A model generated the notes under the pieces. The model was not told the origin of the DNA. It did no database searches and saw only the letters and a list, made by a program, of their open reading frames with translations. Shown here piece by piece: positions 10,028 through 18,852 of a stretch of DNA of 54,110 nt (position 1 is its first letter; every line of letters starts with the position of its first letter). Source of the DNA: Candidatus Aenigmatarchaeota archaeon (GTDB lineage: Archaea > Aenigmatarchaeota > Aenigmatarchaeia > GW2011-AR5 > JAHLMP01); the NCBI GenBank assembly GCA_018920315.1, contig JAHLMP010000005.1:1-54110 (forward strand), read 5' to 3'. A program made the translations under genes and the position numbers.

Positions 10028-10064
10028 GATTTATAATATCGTAATATAAATAAAAAGATTTGTT

Positions 10065-10814
10065 TTAAGAAATGAAATCAGATAAAAATAAGAGAAGACC
10101 AAATGTTATTAAAAAAATACCTAAGATTATGCAGAAGATTGATTTCCATTTAAGATGAGCTAAGATTTCTTTTTCGCTCTTATCCGAAATATAATAGATA
10201 TTTTCATCTTTTTGGATCATAACGTCTTCTATACCAAATTGTGCCCATCCTTCCTCCATAAAAGGATTATCGCCAGCAGTCCCTAATATATATATCTTGC
10301 TACCTGGTAAGATACAATACTCTGTGAATCTCATTCTTTTATTTATTCCAAATAATCCTTCGAAACTTAATCGCTTTGCTTCTAAAAATTTTTTAATTAT
10401 TGGCGGGGGATCTATTCCAATTCCAGAATAAAAAGTAAATGATGGAGGTAGATCTATCTCTGCTCCTCTTGGATCAACAAGAACTTTACCTGTTTCATCT
10501 TGAAGATAGAAATGTGTACTATTTTCTTCTTTTGCTACACAAACCCATGTTCCGCCTCCTCTATATGATTTCACATACTTTTCAACTTTACAAAGATAAT
10601 AAACACAATCTTTTTGTGTAAATGGGCTTTTAAGTATCTTATTTTTTATTGGCACAACTTCTCCGTAAACTTCTACAAGACCCATAGCTATTGAGCGAAT
10701 CTTAGATCTTGGTATATCTTCTATTAATCTCTTTTTTCTAAATGTATGAAAACCATAGTAGAATGCGAAAGCACCTACTAAGATAGTTGATATTATAGAA
10801 ACTATACTAACCAT
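10065..10814 (-). CDS. GIDE-domain membrane protein
   Basis: GLVEVYGEVVP...SPFTQKDCVYYLCKVE...; terminal TMs; adjacent to LemA. Confidence 0.7.
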   Translation of the reverse strand: MVSIVSIISTILVGAFAFYYGFHTFRKKRLIEDIPRSKIRSIAMGLVEVYGEVVPIKNKILKSPFTQKDCVYYLCKVEKYVKSYRGGGTWVCVAKEENSTHFYLQDETGKVLVDPRGAEIDLPPSFTFYSGIGIDPPPIIKKFLEAKRLSFEGLFGINKRMRFTEYCILPGSKIYILGTAGDNPFMEEGWAQFGIEDVMIQKDENIYYISDKSEKEILAHLKWKSIFCIILGIFLITFGLLLFLSDFIS

Positions 10815-10863
10815 AATAAAATAAAATCTTTTACAAAATTTAAATTAAATTGAATTTTAGGTA

Positions 10864-10934
10864 TGGACTCGGCGGGAATTGAACCCGCACCTTCGCGCTG
10901 CGAACGCGATGTCCTGCCGTTAGACTACGAGCCC
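10864..10934 (-). tRNA. tRNA-Ala(CGC), no intron
   Basis: GGGCTCGTAGTCTAACGGCAGGACATCGCGTTCGCAGCGCGAAGGTGCGGGTTCAATTCCCGCCGAGTCCA; full cloverleaf, G3:U70. Confidence 0.95.
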
Positions 10935-12958
10935 TCTCTTCTTTTTATTTGAGAAACATTAGCAATCTTTTCCACATAAAATATATTATCAACAAAAGAC
11001 TCAAGTTCTTTTTCATGAGAAACAATTATTACTTGATCACATTTTAGCTCATTAAGTATATCTCTCAATTTGAATATCTGCTCTTTGGAAAATCCATCTG
11101 TTGGCTCATCTAAAATTAGTAGATTTTCTTTCATACTTGTGCAAACCTTTCTCACCATAAGATTTAATGCTATTCTATACGCAAGAGCAATAGAGGTTTT
11201 TTCTCCTCCACTTAAAGAGTTTATATCGACTTCGTAGCCATCTTGCTCAACTAAAGGAGAAAAGTTTTCATCTATTTTTGCTATTATCTCATTCTCCATA
11301 AGCATATAAAAGTACTTTTTGAATATTTCATTAAACTCGTAGTTGATCTCTTTCATCACAATTGTTTCTATCTCATCGAGTGTTGGTATGAAAAAATCTC
11401 TTATAAATATCATCTTTTCTTCCAGATCTTCTTTCATTGCTTTTTTCCTCATCTTTTCTTCAATTTCCACTTCTATTCTCTTTTTCATATCTTCTAAAGC
11501 TTTTATCTCTCCGTCAAGCTTTCCTATCTTTGATGTTAGATTGTAAAGAAGTAGTTCAAGTTCTCTTTTTCTCAATTTCATTTTTGAAAATTCCTCTGAT
11601 ATTTGTTTGTTCTCTTCTATAATCCTTTTCTTTTCCTCTATTTCTTTTCTAACCTTCTCGAGCTCTACCTCAGCGTTTTTTATCTTCTCTTTATTTAATG
11701 ATATTTTTCTTAGATTTTCTTCAATACGTCTATTAATATCTTCTATCTTTTTCAAATCCTCTCTAAATCTTCTCACCTTATCAAGTATTTCAGCTATTTC
11801 TTGTTCCTTTATTCTAGAATTTTCTATTTCTTTTTCTATTTCCTCTAACTTTTCTTTCATTTCTCTCAGTTTTGTTTCAAATTCATTTGAAGATATTGGT
11901 CTAAGACAAGTTGGGCAAATGCCTTTTTCCATTATACTCTCTAGATTTTTAACAAGAATTCTTAGCTCAGATTTTTCAGATATTCTATCTTCTCTTGATT
12001 TTGTTATGCTTCTCAATCTCTCAAACAAATCTTTTTCATCTGCTTCTATTTTCTCTATAGTTATGCTATCTTTCTCTTTTAGCATCTTCTCATTTTCTTT
12101 TGTTAGGTATTCATCTTCTTGATTAATTTCTATTATTGTTTTCTTATTTTCTTTTTCAATTCTCTCTAAAGCTGGTAACTCTCCAGATATTTTATTTATC
12201 TCTAGCATATATCTTTCGTAATCTTCTATCTTTCTAGAAATGCTTTCCAACTCTTTCTCTGTTTTTTCTTTTTCTATGTTAAGGGATTCCAATCTTTTTT
12301 TACTATCTTCTATCAAAACTTTCTTTTCTTCAAGTTCTTTTATCAGATTATCTAGATTCTTAATTTCCCCATCTATAAAACTTATCATATTTCTAATTTC
12401 ATCTTGTATCAACTTTGCATTCTCTTTAGCTATCTTATAGTCTTCTATTCCAAAGGCCTTTCTTAGGGTTTGTAATCTATCCTCAACTTTCATTTTTAAT
12501 ATCTCTTTCATCTCTTCTTGAGGCGTGAATATAGCATAACGATAAATAAATGAGGAGCTTCTTGTTCTTGCGCTCTCTTTAAAGTTAAGTATCTCTATTA
12601 TCTTCGATCTTTGCTCAGAAGATGTCAATCTTATCTTTCTATTATCTATAATTATATATCCATCATCTTGCACTATACCTTTATCTCTTTTAGCTAGAGA
12701 TCTATAAACAACATAATCTTTTCCATTAGCTTCAAATCCTAACTCTACTGAGCAATTACTTTCTCCAACGCGCATAAGCATTTCTCCACGCATTTCACCT
12801 AAACCAAAGAGTGCAAATTCTATAGCATAGAGCAAAGATGATTTTCCAGAACCAACATCTCCCTCGAAGAGAATAATTCCTTTTGGAAATTCTATCTCCT
12901 CTTCTTTATAAGATCTGAAATTTCTTAATTTCAGCCTTTTTATTATCATTAACATCAA
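10925..12958 (-). CDS. rad50: Rad50-like SMC ATPase
   Basis: Walker A GDVGSGKSSLLYAIEFALFG, CPTCLRPI zinc hook, LSGGEKTSIALAYRIALN, Walker B LLILDEPTDGF. Confidence 0.93.
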   Translation of the reverse strand: MMLMIIKRLKLRNFRSYKEEEIEFPKGIILFEGDVGSGKSSLLYAIEFALFGLGEMRGEMLMRVGESNCSVELGFEANGKDYVVYRSLAKRDKGIVQDDGYIIIDNRKIRLTSSEQRSKIIEILNFKESARTRSSSFIYRYAIFTPQEEMKEILKMKVEDRLQTLRKAFGIEDYKIAKENAKLIQDEIRNMISFIDGEIKNLDNLIKELEEKKVLIEDSKKRLESLNIEKEKTEKELESISRKIEDYERYMLEINKISGELPALERIEKENKKTIIEINQEDEYLTKENEKMLKEKDSITIEKIEADEKDLFERLRSITKSREDRISEKSELRILVKNLESIMEKGICPTCLRPISSNEFETKLREMKEKLEEIEKEIENSRIKEQEIAEILDKVRRFREDLKKIEDINRRIEENLRKISLNKEKIKNAEVELEKVRKEIEEKKRIIEENKQISEEFSKMKLRKRELELLLYNLTSKIGKLDGEIKALEDMKKRIEVEIEEKMRKKAMKEDLEEKMIFIRDFFIPTLDEIETIVMKEINYEFNEIFKKYFYMLMENEIIAKIDENFSPLVEQDGYEVDINSLSGGEKTSIALAYRIALNLMVRKVCTSMKENLLILDEPTDGFSKEQIFKLRDILNELKCDQVIIVSHEKELESFVDNIFYVEKIANVSQIKRREGS

Positions 12959-12970
12959 CCTTTCAATAAA

Positions 12971-14152
12971 TTATCCAAGAATCTTTATCCCTAGTTCTTT
13001 CATCCTTTTTTCATAATCAGCCTTTGTTTCTCCTTTATTTTCTTCTTTTAGAGCATTTAAAAGTTCTAATGCTGTTTTTACATCTTTTAGCTTTGCATTT
13101 CTAAATTGGAATTTCTTTAATTGCTCTTCAAACAATCTTTTTTCTGTTTCATCTCTACTTTCTTCTATTATTTCAATTTCTGTCTCTTCCTTCCCAATTA
13201 GTTGGTTTCTATTTATGTAAACTATTGAAGCCCCTTTCTCTAGGTAATATTCTTTTATATCTGAAAAATCTATGTCTGATGGTTTTCCTATACTAAGTTT
13301 TCCAAAAATCTTTAATAATATCACCTTATTTTTGACATCATTTAGAAAATATTTTATTTCCTCTACTACCTGACTTGGAGTTTTTCCTGTAGCATCGTAT
13401 TCTAAAAATTTTATTTCTGCTTCCTTTATTTCTATAAAATCATGCTTTATTTTTTTGTTTTCATCAACAGTAATTATAAAGAATCCTCTCTTCTCACCAT
13501 TTGCTGTTGCTTCAAGATCTTGATATGTATAGCCAAATAAAGTACCTGGATAAGCTATAGTAGCATTTCCAATTTTTTCAATAGCTCTTTGATGTACGTG
13601 GCCACATGCTATGTAATCTAATTCATATTTTAATCTTCCTATTGTTATGGGCTCTAATCTAGGATCAGAAAATACATCGCTTATTGCTGCGTGAAGAACA
13701 AATATTCTAAAATCTTTTTCATCATAGCCTGCTAGCTTAACTTGAGATATATCTTCCTCTATCTCTCCTCGCTTAAGAGCAGAAACCCCTGCTATCTTTG
13801 CTTTTGTTTTTTTATCCTCTATAAAATTCTTATCTAGTTTTATAAATAATCCAGCAGATTGTAAAACATCTATTATAGATGCTTGTATAGGCGAATAATC
13901 ATGCGAACCATAAATAACATAGATTTCTATTTCATTATCTTTGACTTCTCTCATCTTCTTTACAGCTATGCTCAAGACTTTTGCATCTGGCATGTTATTA
14001 TCGAAAAGATCTCCTGCAAAAATAATGAAATCAACCTTATTCTCGATGCACTTATCCATAGCTTTTAAAAATGCGTTTAGGTTCATTTCTCTCAATGCTA
14101 TATCTCTAAATGCTCCTAAATGCACATCTGAAATGTGAGCAAACTTAAACAT
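12971..14152 (-). CDS. mre11: Mre11 nuclease
   Basis: FAHISDVHLG...GDLFD...YGSHDY...CGHVHQR; adjacent to rad50. Confidence 0.93.
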   Translation of the reverse strand: MFKFAHISDVHLGAFRDIALREMNLNAFLKAMDKCIENKVDFIIFAGDLFDNNMPDAKVLSIAVKKMREVKDNEIEIYVIYGSHDYSPIQASIIDVLQSAGLFIKLDKNFIEDKKTKAKIAGVSALKRGEIEEDISQVKLAGYDEKDFRIFVLHAAISDVFSDPRLEPITIGRLKYELDYIACGHVHQRAIEKIGNATIAYPGTLFGYTYQDLEATANGEKRGFFIITVDENKKIKHDFIEIKEAEIKFLEYDATGKTPSQVVEEIKYFLNDVKNKVILLKIFGKLSIGKPSDIDFSDIKEYYLEKGASIVYINRNQLIGKEETEIEIIEESRDETEKRLFEEQLKKFQFRNAKLKDVKTALELLNALKEENKGETKADYEKRMKELGIKILG

Positions 14153-14208
14153 AAATTAAAATTTTAACTAAATTAATTAAAGTATAATTGGGAATCTCGG
14201 ACATGAGA

Positions 14209-14386
14209 GCGAGGGTAGCCAAGCGGTCAAAGGCGGTAGGCTCAAGACCTACTGGCTTAGTGCCTTCGCAGGTTCGAAGCGATTTTCATTTTTTTAAATT
14301 AATTCAATCTTAAGTTTTGAATTTGGAAAAAATAAAATAATATAATAAAAATTGATGTGAAAGTCGCGAAAATCCTGCCCCTCGCA
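14209..14386 (+). tRNA. tRNA-Leu(CAA) with ~94-nt intron in the T-loop (59/60)
   Basis: Exons GCGAGGGTAGCCAAGCGGTCAAAGGCGGTAGGCTCAAGACCTACTGGCTTAGTGCCTTCGCAGGTTCGAA + TCCTGCCCCTCGCA; long variable arm; intron ~14279-14372 with GCGATTTTC/GAAAGTCGC helix. Confidence 0.9.
14279..14372 (+). other. tRNA-Leu T-loop intron (boundaries may slide by 1)
   Basis: Helix GCGATTTTC/GAAAGTCGC plus TTC/GAA central helix. Confidence 0.8.
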
Positions 14387-14387
14387 T

Positions 14388-14491
14388 CTGTGCAGCGACG
14401 AAGCTGATAACCGGAAGGTCGGGAGTTCAAATCTCCCCTGCCCCACTATGGGGCGGTAGCTTAGCCAGGTTGGAGCGTCCGAGCTGCACAG
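14388..14491 (+). tRNA. circularly permuted tRNA-Ile(GAU): 3' half (14403-14445), linker CTAT (14446-14449), 5' half (14450-14481)
   Basis: Rejoined: GGGGCGGTAGCTTAGCCAGGTTGGAGCGTCCG + GCTGATAACCGGAAGGTCGGGAGTTCAAATCTCCCCTGCCCCA, a complete cloverleaf. Terminal helix CTGTGCAGC/GCTGCACAG, central helix CGTC/GACG, bulges CG^A and AA^G. Confidence 0.95.
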
Positions 14492-14503
14492 AATTTTATT
14501 TTA

Positions 14504-15307
14504 ATGTTTAACATGATCGTCATTGGCATTGTTGGATTAATAGGAGCAGGAAAAGATACCGCAGCAAAATATATAGAGGAAAAATATGGATATACTCCTA
14601 TATCTTTTAGCGAGCTTGTTCATGAAAAAGTAAGAGAAGAAGGTTTAGAACCAACAAGAGAAAACTTGCAAAAGATTGCAAAAAAATATAGAGAGAAATA
14701 TGGAATGGATTATTTTGCTAAACTAGCAGTAGAAAAAGCTTTGAACTCTGGAAAAGATAAGATAATACTTAAAGAGCTTAGAAGAAGAGAAGATGTTGAA
14801 TATCCAAAAAGATTTTTCAAGGATTTTTATATTATAGAGATTTACGCTAACAAGAAAATAAGATTCAAAAGACTTAAAGAAAGGGCTACGAAGAAAGACC
14901 CAAAAACATGGAAAGATTTTTTGGAGCAAGAGAAAAAGGAAGAGTTGCTCGGATTTCACGAGGCAATAAAATACTCTGATTTTAGAATAAAAAATAATGG
15001 AAGATTGAAAGAACTTTACTCTAAAATTGATAAAGTAATGAAAGATATTGAGACTAAATACAAAATTAGAAGAGCTGTAGAAGAATATAATAAGTATAGA
15101 GCTCCCGAAGCTAATATCAAGATAGAAAAAATTAAAGATAATTACGTAATATTGGTGTTTTTCGGACCTTTTTGCAAGTCATGCGGTGTTTATGATTATT
15201 TTGAAGATTTTATATTCTTTCTAAGAGATTTGGAACTTAATGGAAAAATAAAAAGTGTAAAAGAAATTGAAAATGGATTTTTAGTAAAATTTAACATTAA
15301 ATTTTAA
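14504..15307 (+). CDS. P-loop kinase (dephospho-CoA kinase/UPF0200-like) with C-terminal extension
   Basis: IGIVGLIGAGKDTAAKYIEEKYGY; start codon uncertain. Confidence 0.7.
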   Translation: MFNMIVIGIVGLIGAGKDTAAKYIEEKYGYTPISFSELVHEKVREEGLEPTRENLQKIAKKYREKYGMDYFAKLAVEKALNSGKDKIILKELRRREDVEYPKRFFKDFYIIEIYANKKIRFKRLKERATKKDPKTWKDFLEQEKKEELLGFHEAIKYSDFRIKNNGRLKELYSKIDKVMKDIETKYKIRRAVEEYNKYRAPEANIKIEKIKDNYVILVFFGPFCKSCGVYDYFEDFIFFLRDLELNGKIKSVKEIENGFLVKFNIKF

Positions 15308-15624
15308 GCCCACTGACAAGCGTTATTTATGCATTTGCATTCTAAACCATATCGCGAGGCATCGTAACATTCTCTCCACTCACATGTTGTTATAATTTCT
15401 TTTTCATAGATAGATCGACAAACTTGTTGAGAGCATCCATCTTTAATACAATCGTAATCTCTTGAACATTTTCCATATGTAGATATTCCGCAAAATTCAT
15501 TACCTTCTATAAATGGTGGTTCTGGTGGTTTAGTAGATATCAAATCGCTTTCTGTATTAGTATAAAAAATTAGTGTAAAAGCAGCAAAGATCGATATTAG
15601 AAGAATTAAAAATAAATTCTTCAT
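15304..15624 (-). CDS. small secreted Cys-rich protein
   Basis: Signal peptide; ten Cys in ~60 aa. Confidence 0.65.
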   Translation of the reverse strand: MKNLFLILLISIFAAFTLIFYTNTESDLISTKPPEPPFIEGNEFCGISTYGKCSRDYDCIKDGCSQQVCRSIYEKEIITTCEWRECYDASRYGLECKCINNACQWA

Positions 15625-15654
15625 AATATTTGAATATTTTTTATAAATAAAAAA

Positions 15655-16323
15655 TTATTTTACCCCTACTCTTTTGCAATACTTTCTTATTTTACATATA
15701 TTGCATTTAGGATTTCTCGGCAAACAAATATTTTGCCCAAAAGTTACGAAAGTTTGATTAACACTCTTCCAATATCTCTTTGACAATATTTTCATCAATT
15801 CCTTTTCAGTTTCAAAAGCATATTTTGTTTTAACAACCCCTAATCTATTCGAAATTCTATGCACATGAGTATCGACTGCTATTGCATCCTTGCCAAAAGC
15901 ATAAGAAAGAACTATATTTGCTGTCTTTCTTCCAACGCCCTTTAGTTTTAATAATTCATCTATATTTTTTGGAACATTTCCATTATATTCTTTCAGTAAT
16001 ACTTCAGAAATCTCCTTTATTCTCTTTGCTTTAGTCTTATAATAATTCACTCCTTTTATTGCATTCTCTATATCTTTTTCACTCAGTTTTGCCATTTCTC
16101 TAGGATTTTTAGCTAAAGAAAAAAGTCTTTCGGAAGCTTTATATGCTTCCTTATCTCTCGTTCTTAAGCTAAGTATGCATGAAATCAAAACTTTGTATGG
16201 ATCTTTATCATTGCTTGCTATTTTGCTTATCAATGGATTTTCAAATTTCTTTTTCTCGCTTTCGAGCTTTGAAATTATTTTAATTAGTATTTTTCTTCTT
16301 CTATTTTCTTTCATTCGAACCAA
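15655..16323 (-). CDS. nth: endonuclease III
   Basis: LLKLKGVGRKTANIVLSYAFGKDAIAVDTHVHRISNRLG; Fe-S cysteines CLPRNPKCNICKIRKYC. Confidence 0.92.
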   Translation of the reverse strand: MVRMKENRRRKILIKIISKLESEKKKFENPLISKIASNDKDPYKVLISCILSLRTRDKEAYKASERLFSLAKNPREMAKLSEKDIENAIKGVNYYKTKAKRIKEISEVLLKEYNGNVPKNIDELLKLKGVGRKTANIVLSYAFGKDAIAVDTHVHRISNRLGVVKTKYAFETEKELMKILSKRYWKSVNQTFVTFGQNICLPRNPKCNICKIRKYCKRVGVK

Positions 16324-16347
16324 ACAAAAATTAAATAAGATATAAAA

Positions 16348-16442
16348 TGGGCTCGGCAGGATTTTCTAAAATGATTAAAAATATTCGAACCTGCGATCTT
16401 CGCCTTGTGAAAGCGACGTCATAACCACTAGACCACGAGCCC
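16348..16442 (-). tRNA. tRNA-Val(CAC) with ~22-nt T-loop intron
   Basis: GGGCTCGTGGTCTAGTGGTTATGACGTCGCTTTCACAAGGCGAAGATCGCAGGTTCGAA[TATTTTTAATCATTTTAGAAAA]TCCTGCCGAGCCCA. Confidence 0.9.
16362..16383 (-). other. tRNA-Val T-loop intron
   Basis: Removal restores the 7-nt T-loop TTCGAAT. Confidence 0.8.
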
Positions 16443-16499
16443 AATAATGAAAACATCTTTATCAAAAATTATTTGTTATACAATTTCTAAAATTTTATC

Positions 16500-17225
16500 T
16501 TAGAATTTTATTATAAGTAAGCCATGAGCACTTTTAACTTTCTTTATTTTATAGAAACCTGCTTCACGTAATCTTTTTAAAACTCCTTTTAAAATTCTCT
16601 TTGCTCTATTACTTCTGAAATTACCAATATAGTGAAATATCTTTCCATTCCATTTAAGAACTCTGAATAATTCTTTATAAAATTCTTTGGAATATAATTC
16701 TGGAGCTAAAGAATAAGTAGGAGGGTCATGAATTATAATGTTAAAGAATTCATTTGGAAATTTCTTTATTTCTATAAAGATATCGCCAATACTTAGCTTT
16801 ATCTTCGCATTTTCAAATAGCTCTTTTGAAAACTCGTTCATTCTTGCAATCTTAATAATATTCTTATCCTTTTCAAATGTAAAAACCTCTTTTACTCCTT
16901 TCTTTCTAGCTGCAAGAATAGATGTATATCCTAGTCCACAACAAGTATCTAAAACTCTTCCATATATCTTTCCTAATGCTCTTAATTTCAATATCGTATC
17001 CCTCTTTGGATCACACTCCTTTATTCTATGCATCTGAATTCCTGAAATTTGAACAGTAGGCCATGTTTTTGTATAAATTAGTTTATAAAACTTATTTGTA
17101 CTCTCATCAAAAATTTCAATATCGCTTATTTCTTCTTTTTCAATTTCTTTTTTCGTCTCTACTTCTTTCATCAATTTGAATATCTTAAAACAATTTATTA
17201 ATTTGTAGAAATTATTATAATACAT
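16500..17225 (-). CDS. class I SAM-dependent methyltransferase
   Basis: GRVLDTCCGLGYTSILAARKG...IIHDPPTYS; true start probably MKEVETKK (~17171). Confidence 0.8.
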   Translation of the reverse strand: MYYNNFYKLINCFKIFKLMKEVETKKEIEKEEISDIEIFDESTNKFYKLIYTKTWPTVQISGIQMHRIKECDPKRDTILKLRALGKIYGRVLDTCCGLGYTSILAARKKGVKEVFTFEKDKNIIKIARMNEFSKELFENAKIKLSIGDIFIEIKKFPNEFFNIIIHDPPTYSLAPELYSKEFYKELFRVLKWNGKIFHYIGNFRSNRAKRILKGVLKRLREAGFYKIKKVKSAHGLLIIKF

Positions 17226-18378
17226 GAAAAACTCTTTTGCTGTTGTTTTTGATTTTGATGGCGTAATAGTAGATAGCTTAGATGAATGTTTCTTGGTCTC
17301 GGTAAGAGCTTATAACGAGCTTGGTGGTAATATAAAATTATCAAATAAAGCAAAACTTCTTTATAAAAAATATAGACCTTACTTGAGAATAACTGAAGAT
17401 CATTTACCGGCGCTAAAAATGATAGAAAATGGTATTTTTGATAAAGATTATATAAAAAATTCTAGAAAGAAATTCGAGAAAAAGAAGAAAGAATTTGTAA
17501 AGAGATTCTATGAGATAAGAAAAGAGATTCGAAAAGAAGATATTAAAAAATGGATTTCTCTTCATAAGCCATTTGAAAATGTTGTAAAACTAATAAAGAG
17601 AAATTATAAAAGATGGAACATATTTATTTCTAGCACAAAAGATAAGAATTCGATTGTAAAAATATTGAGAAGCTTGGGAATAAAAATTCCTGAAAATAAA
17701 ATATTTTCAAGAGAATTTTCAAATGATAAAAGTAAACATGTAAAAATGATTTCAAGGATTTCTAAAATACCTGAAGAAAAAATAATATTTATTGATGATG
17801 TGCTAGAAAATCTGAAAATGATAAAAAGAAAGAGTAATGCTAGGCTTGCCCTCGCATCTTGGGGTTACACAACAAAGGAGCATGAAAAGATTGCGAAAGA
17901 AATGAAAATAAAGGTTTTGCAATTAGAAAAATTGGAAAATGAGATAAATGATATGATCTCTATTATTTCTCCGACCATTCATAAAACTATTGCAATTATT
18001 ATAAAAAATAATGGAAAGTTTCTTTTAACAAAAAGAGCTGGGTCACCAGAGAGAAATTATTGGGGTTTTCCTGGAGGACATGTAGAAAGTAATGAAAATA
18101 TATTTGAAGCTGCAGTAAGAGAAGCTAAAGAGGAAGTTGGTGAAGTAAAGATAAATAAGCGTTATTTATTTTCTTTTGTTCATGATGTTGGAATTAATCA
18201 TAAGCATGAGTGCTATGTTTTTTCTGGAAAGCTTGTTGGAAAATTAAAGAAAAATAGAGAAGTTAAAAAATTTGGATTTTTTTCTATTAAGGAGATGAAA
18301 AGAATGAACCTAACAAACTATACTTTGCAAATAATTAACAAAATTCTTAATGACGAAAATTTTGCTAAGTATATTTAA
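17224..18378 (+). CDS. HAD-family phosphatase fused to Nudix hydrolase
   Basis: FDFDGVIVDS N-term; FIDDVLENL; Nudix box GHVESNENIFEAAVREAKEEVGE. Confidence 0.85.
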   Translation: MKNSFAVVFDFDGVIVDSLDECFLVSVRAYNELGGNIKLSNKAKLLYKKYRPYLRITEDHLPALKMIENGIFDKDYIKNSRKKFEKKKKEFVKRFYEIRKEIRKEDIKKWISLHKPFENVVKLIKRNYKRWNIFISSTKDKNSIVKILRSLGIKIPENKIFSREFSNDKSKHVKMISRISKIPEEKIIFIDDVLENLKMIKRKSNARLALASWGYTTKEHEKIAKEMKIKVLQLEKLENEINDMISIISPTIHKTIAIIIKNNGKFLLTKRAGSPERNYWGFPGGHVESNENIFEAAVREAKEEVGEVKINKRYLFSFVHDVGINHKHECYVFSGKLVGKLKKNREVKKFGFFSIKEMKRMNLTNYTLQIINKILNDENFAKYI

Positions 18379-18397
18379 CTTTTTTTCATATTTTACT

Positions 18398-18721
18398 CTA
18401 ATACTCTCTCCAAATATGTCCACACTTTTTGCACTTGAAGAATTGAGTTGGTGGCTCGTCTGCTGCCCTTGTTTGTTGCAGGAAATAGAATGCTTGAGTA
18501 TAACCGCAAGAAGGGCACATTTTATCTGTAATTGGTAGATTTACATCTTCCTTTTCAATTGTGATTGTCTTTTTTATTTCATGTTTTTTAATTATTCTTA
18601 GCTCTGAAGACTTTGATGCATCTATCTTTTCCTTATGCCCGCACTTAGTACATTTTAGATAAGCTTCCTTTCCTTTTTTCTCTGGAAGCATTAAAGAGTT
18701 GCATTTCTTACAAAATTCCAT
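18398..18721 (-). CDS. tfs: transcription factor S (TFS/TFIIS-like)
   Basis: CxxC ribbons; TRAADEPPTQFFKCKKCGHIWREY. Confidence 0.92.
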   Translation of the reverse strand: MEFCKKCNSLMLPEKKGKEAYLKCTKCGHKEKIDASKSSELRIIKKHEIKKTITIEKEDVNLPITDKMCPSCGYTQAFYFLQQTRAADEPPTQFFKCKKCGHIWREY

Positions 18722-18852
18722 AAAATCACCTTAGGCTTATAACTCTCTTATCTAATATACTAAAAGTTTTAAAATTTATCTCTCTTAGAAATTTTGCAAA
18801 AATTTATGAAAATCTAAAAGTTATTTAAAAGTTTTCAAAAGAATTTGCATTT

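Noticed and set aside
11343-12440. Several Ser/Phe-rich plus-strand ORFs opposite rad50
   Set aside because: Antisense of Lys/Glu-rich coiled-coil coding; typical artefacts
17171-17225. Shared CATG start of divergent genes 16500-17225 and 17224-18378
   Set aside because: The minus-strand gene more likely starts at the internal MKEVETKK, leaving a normal divergent promoter
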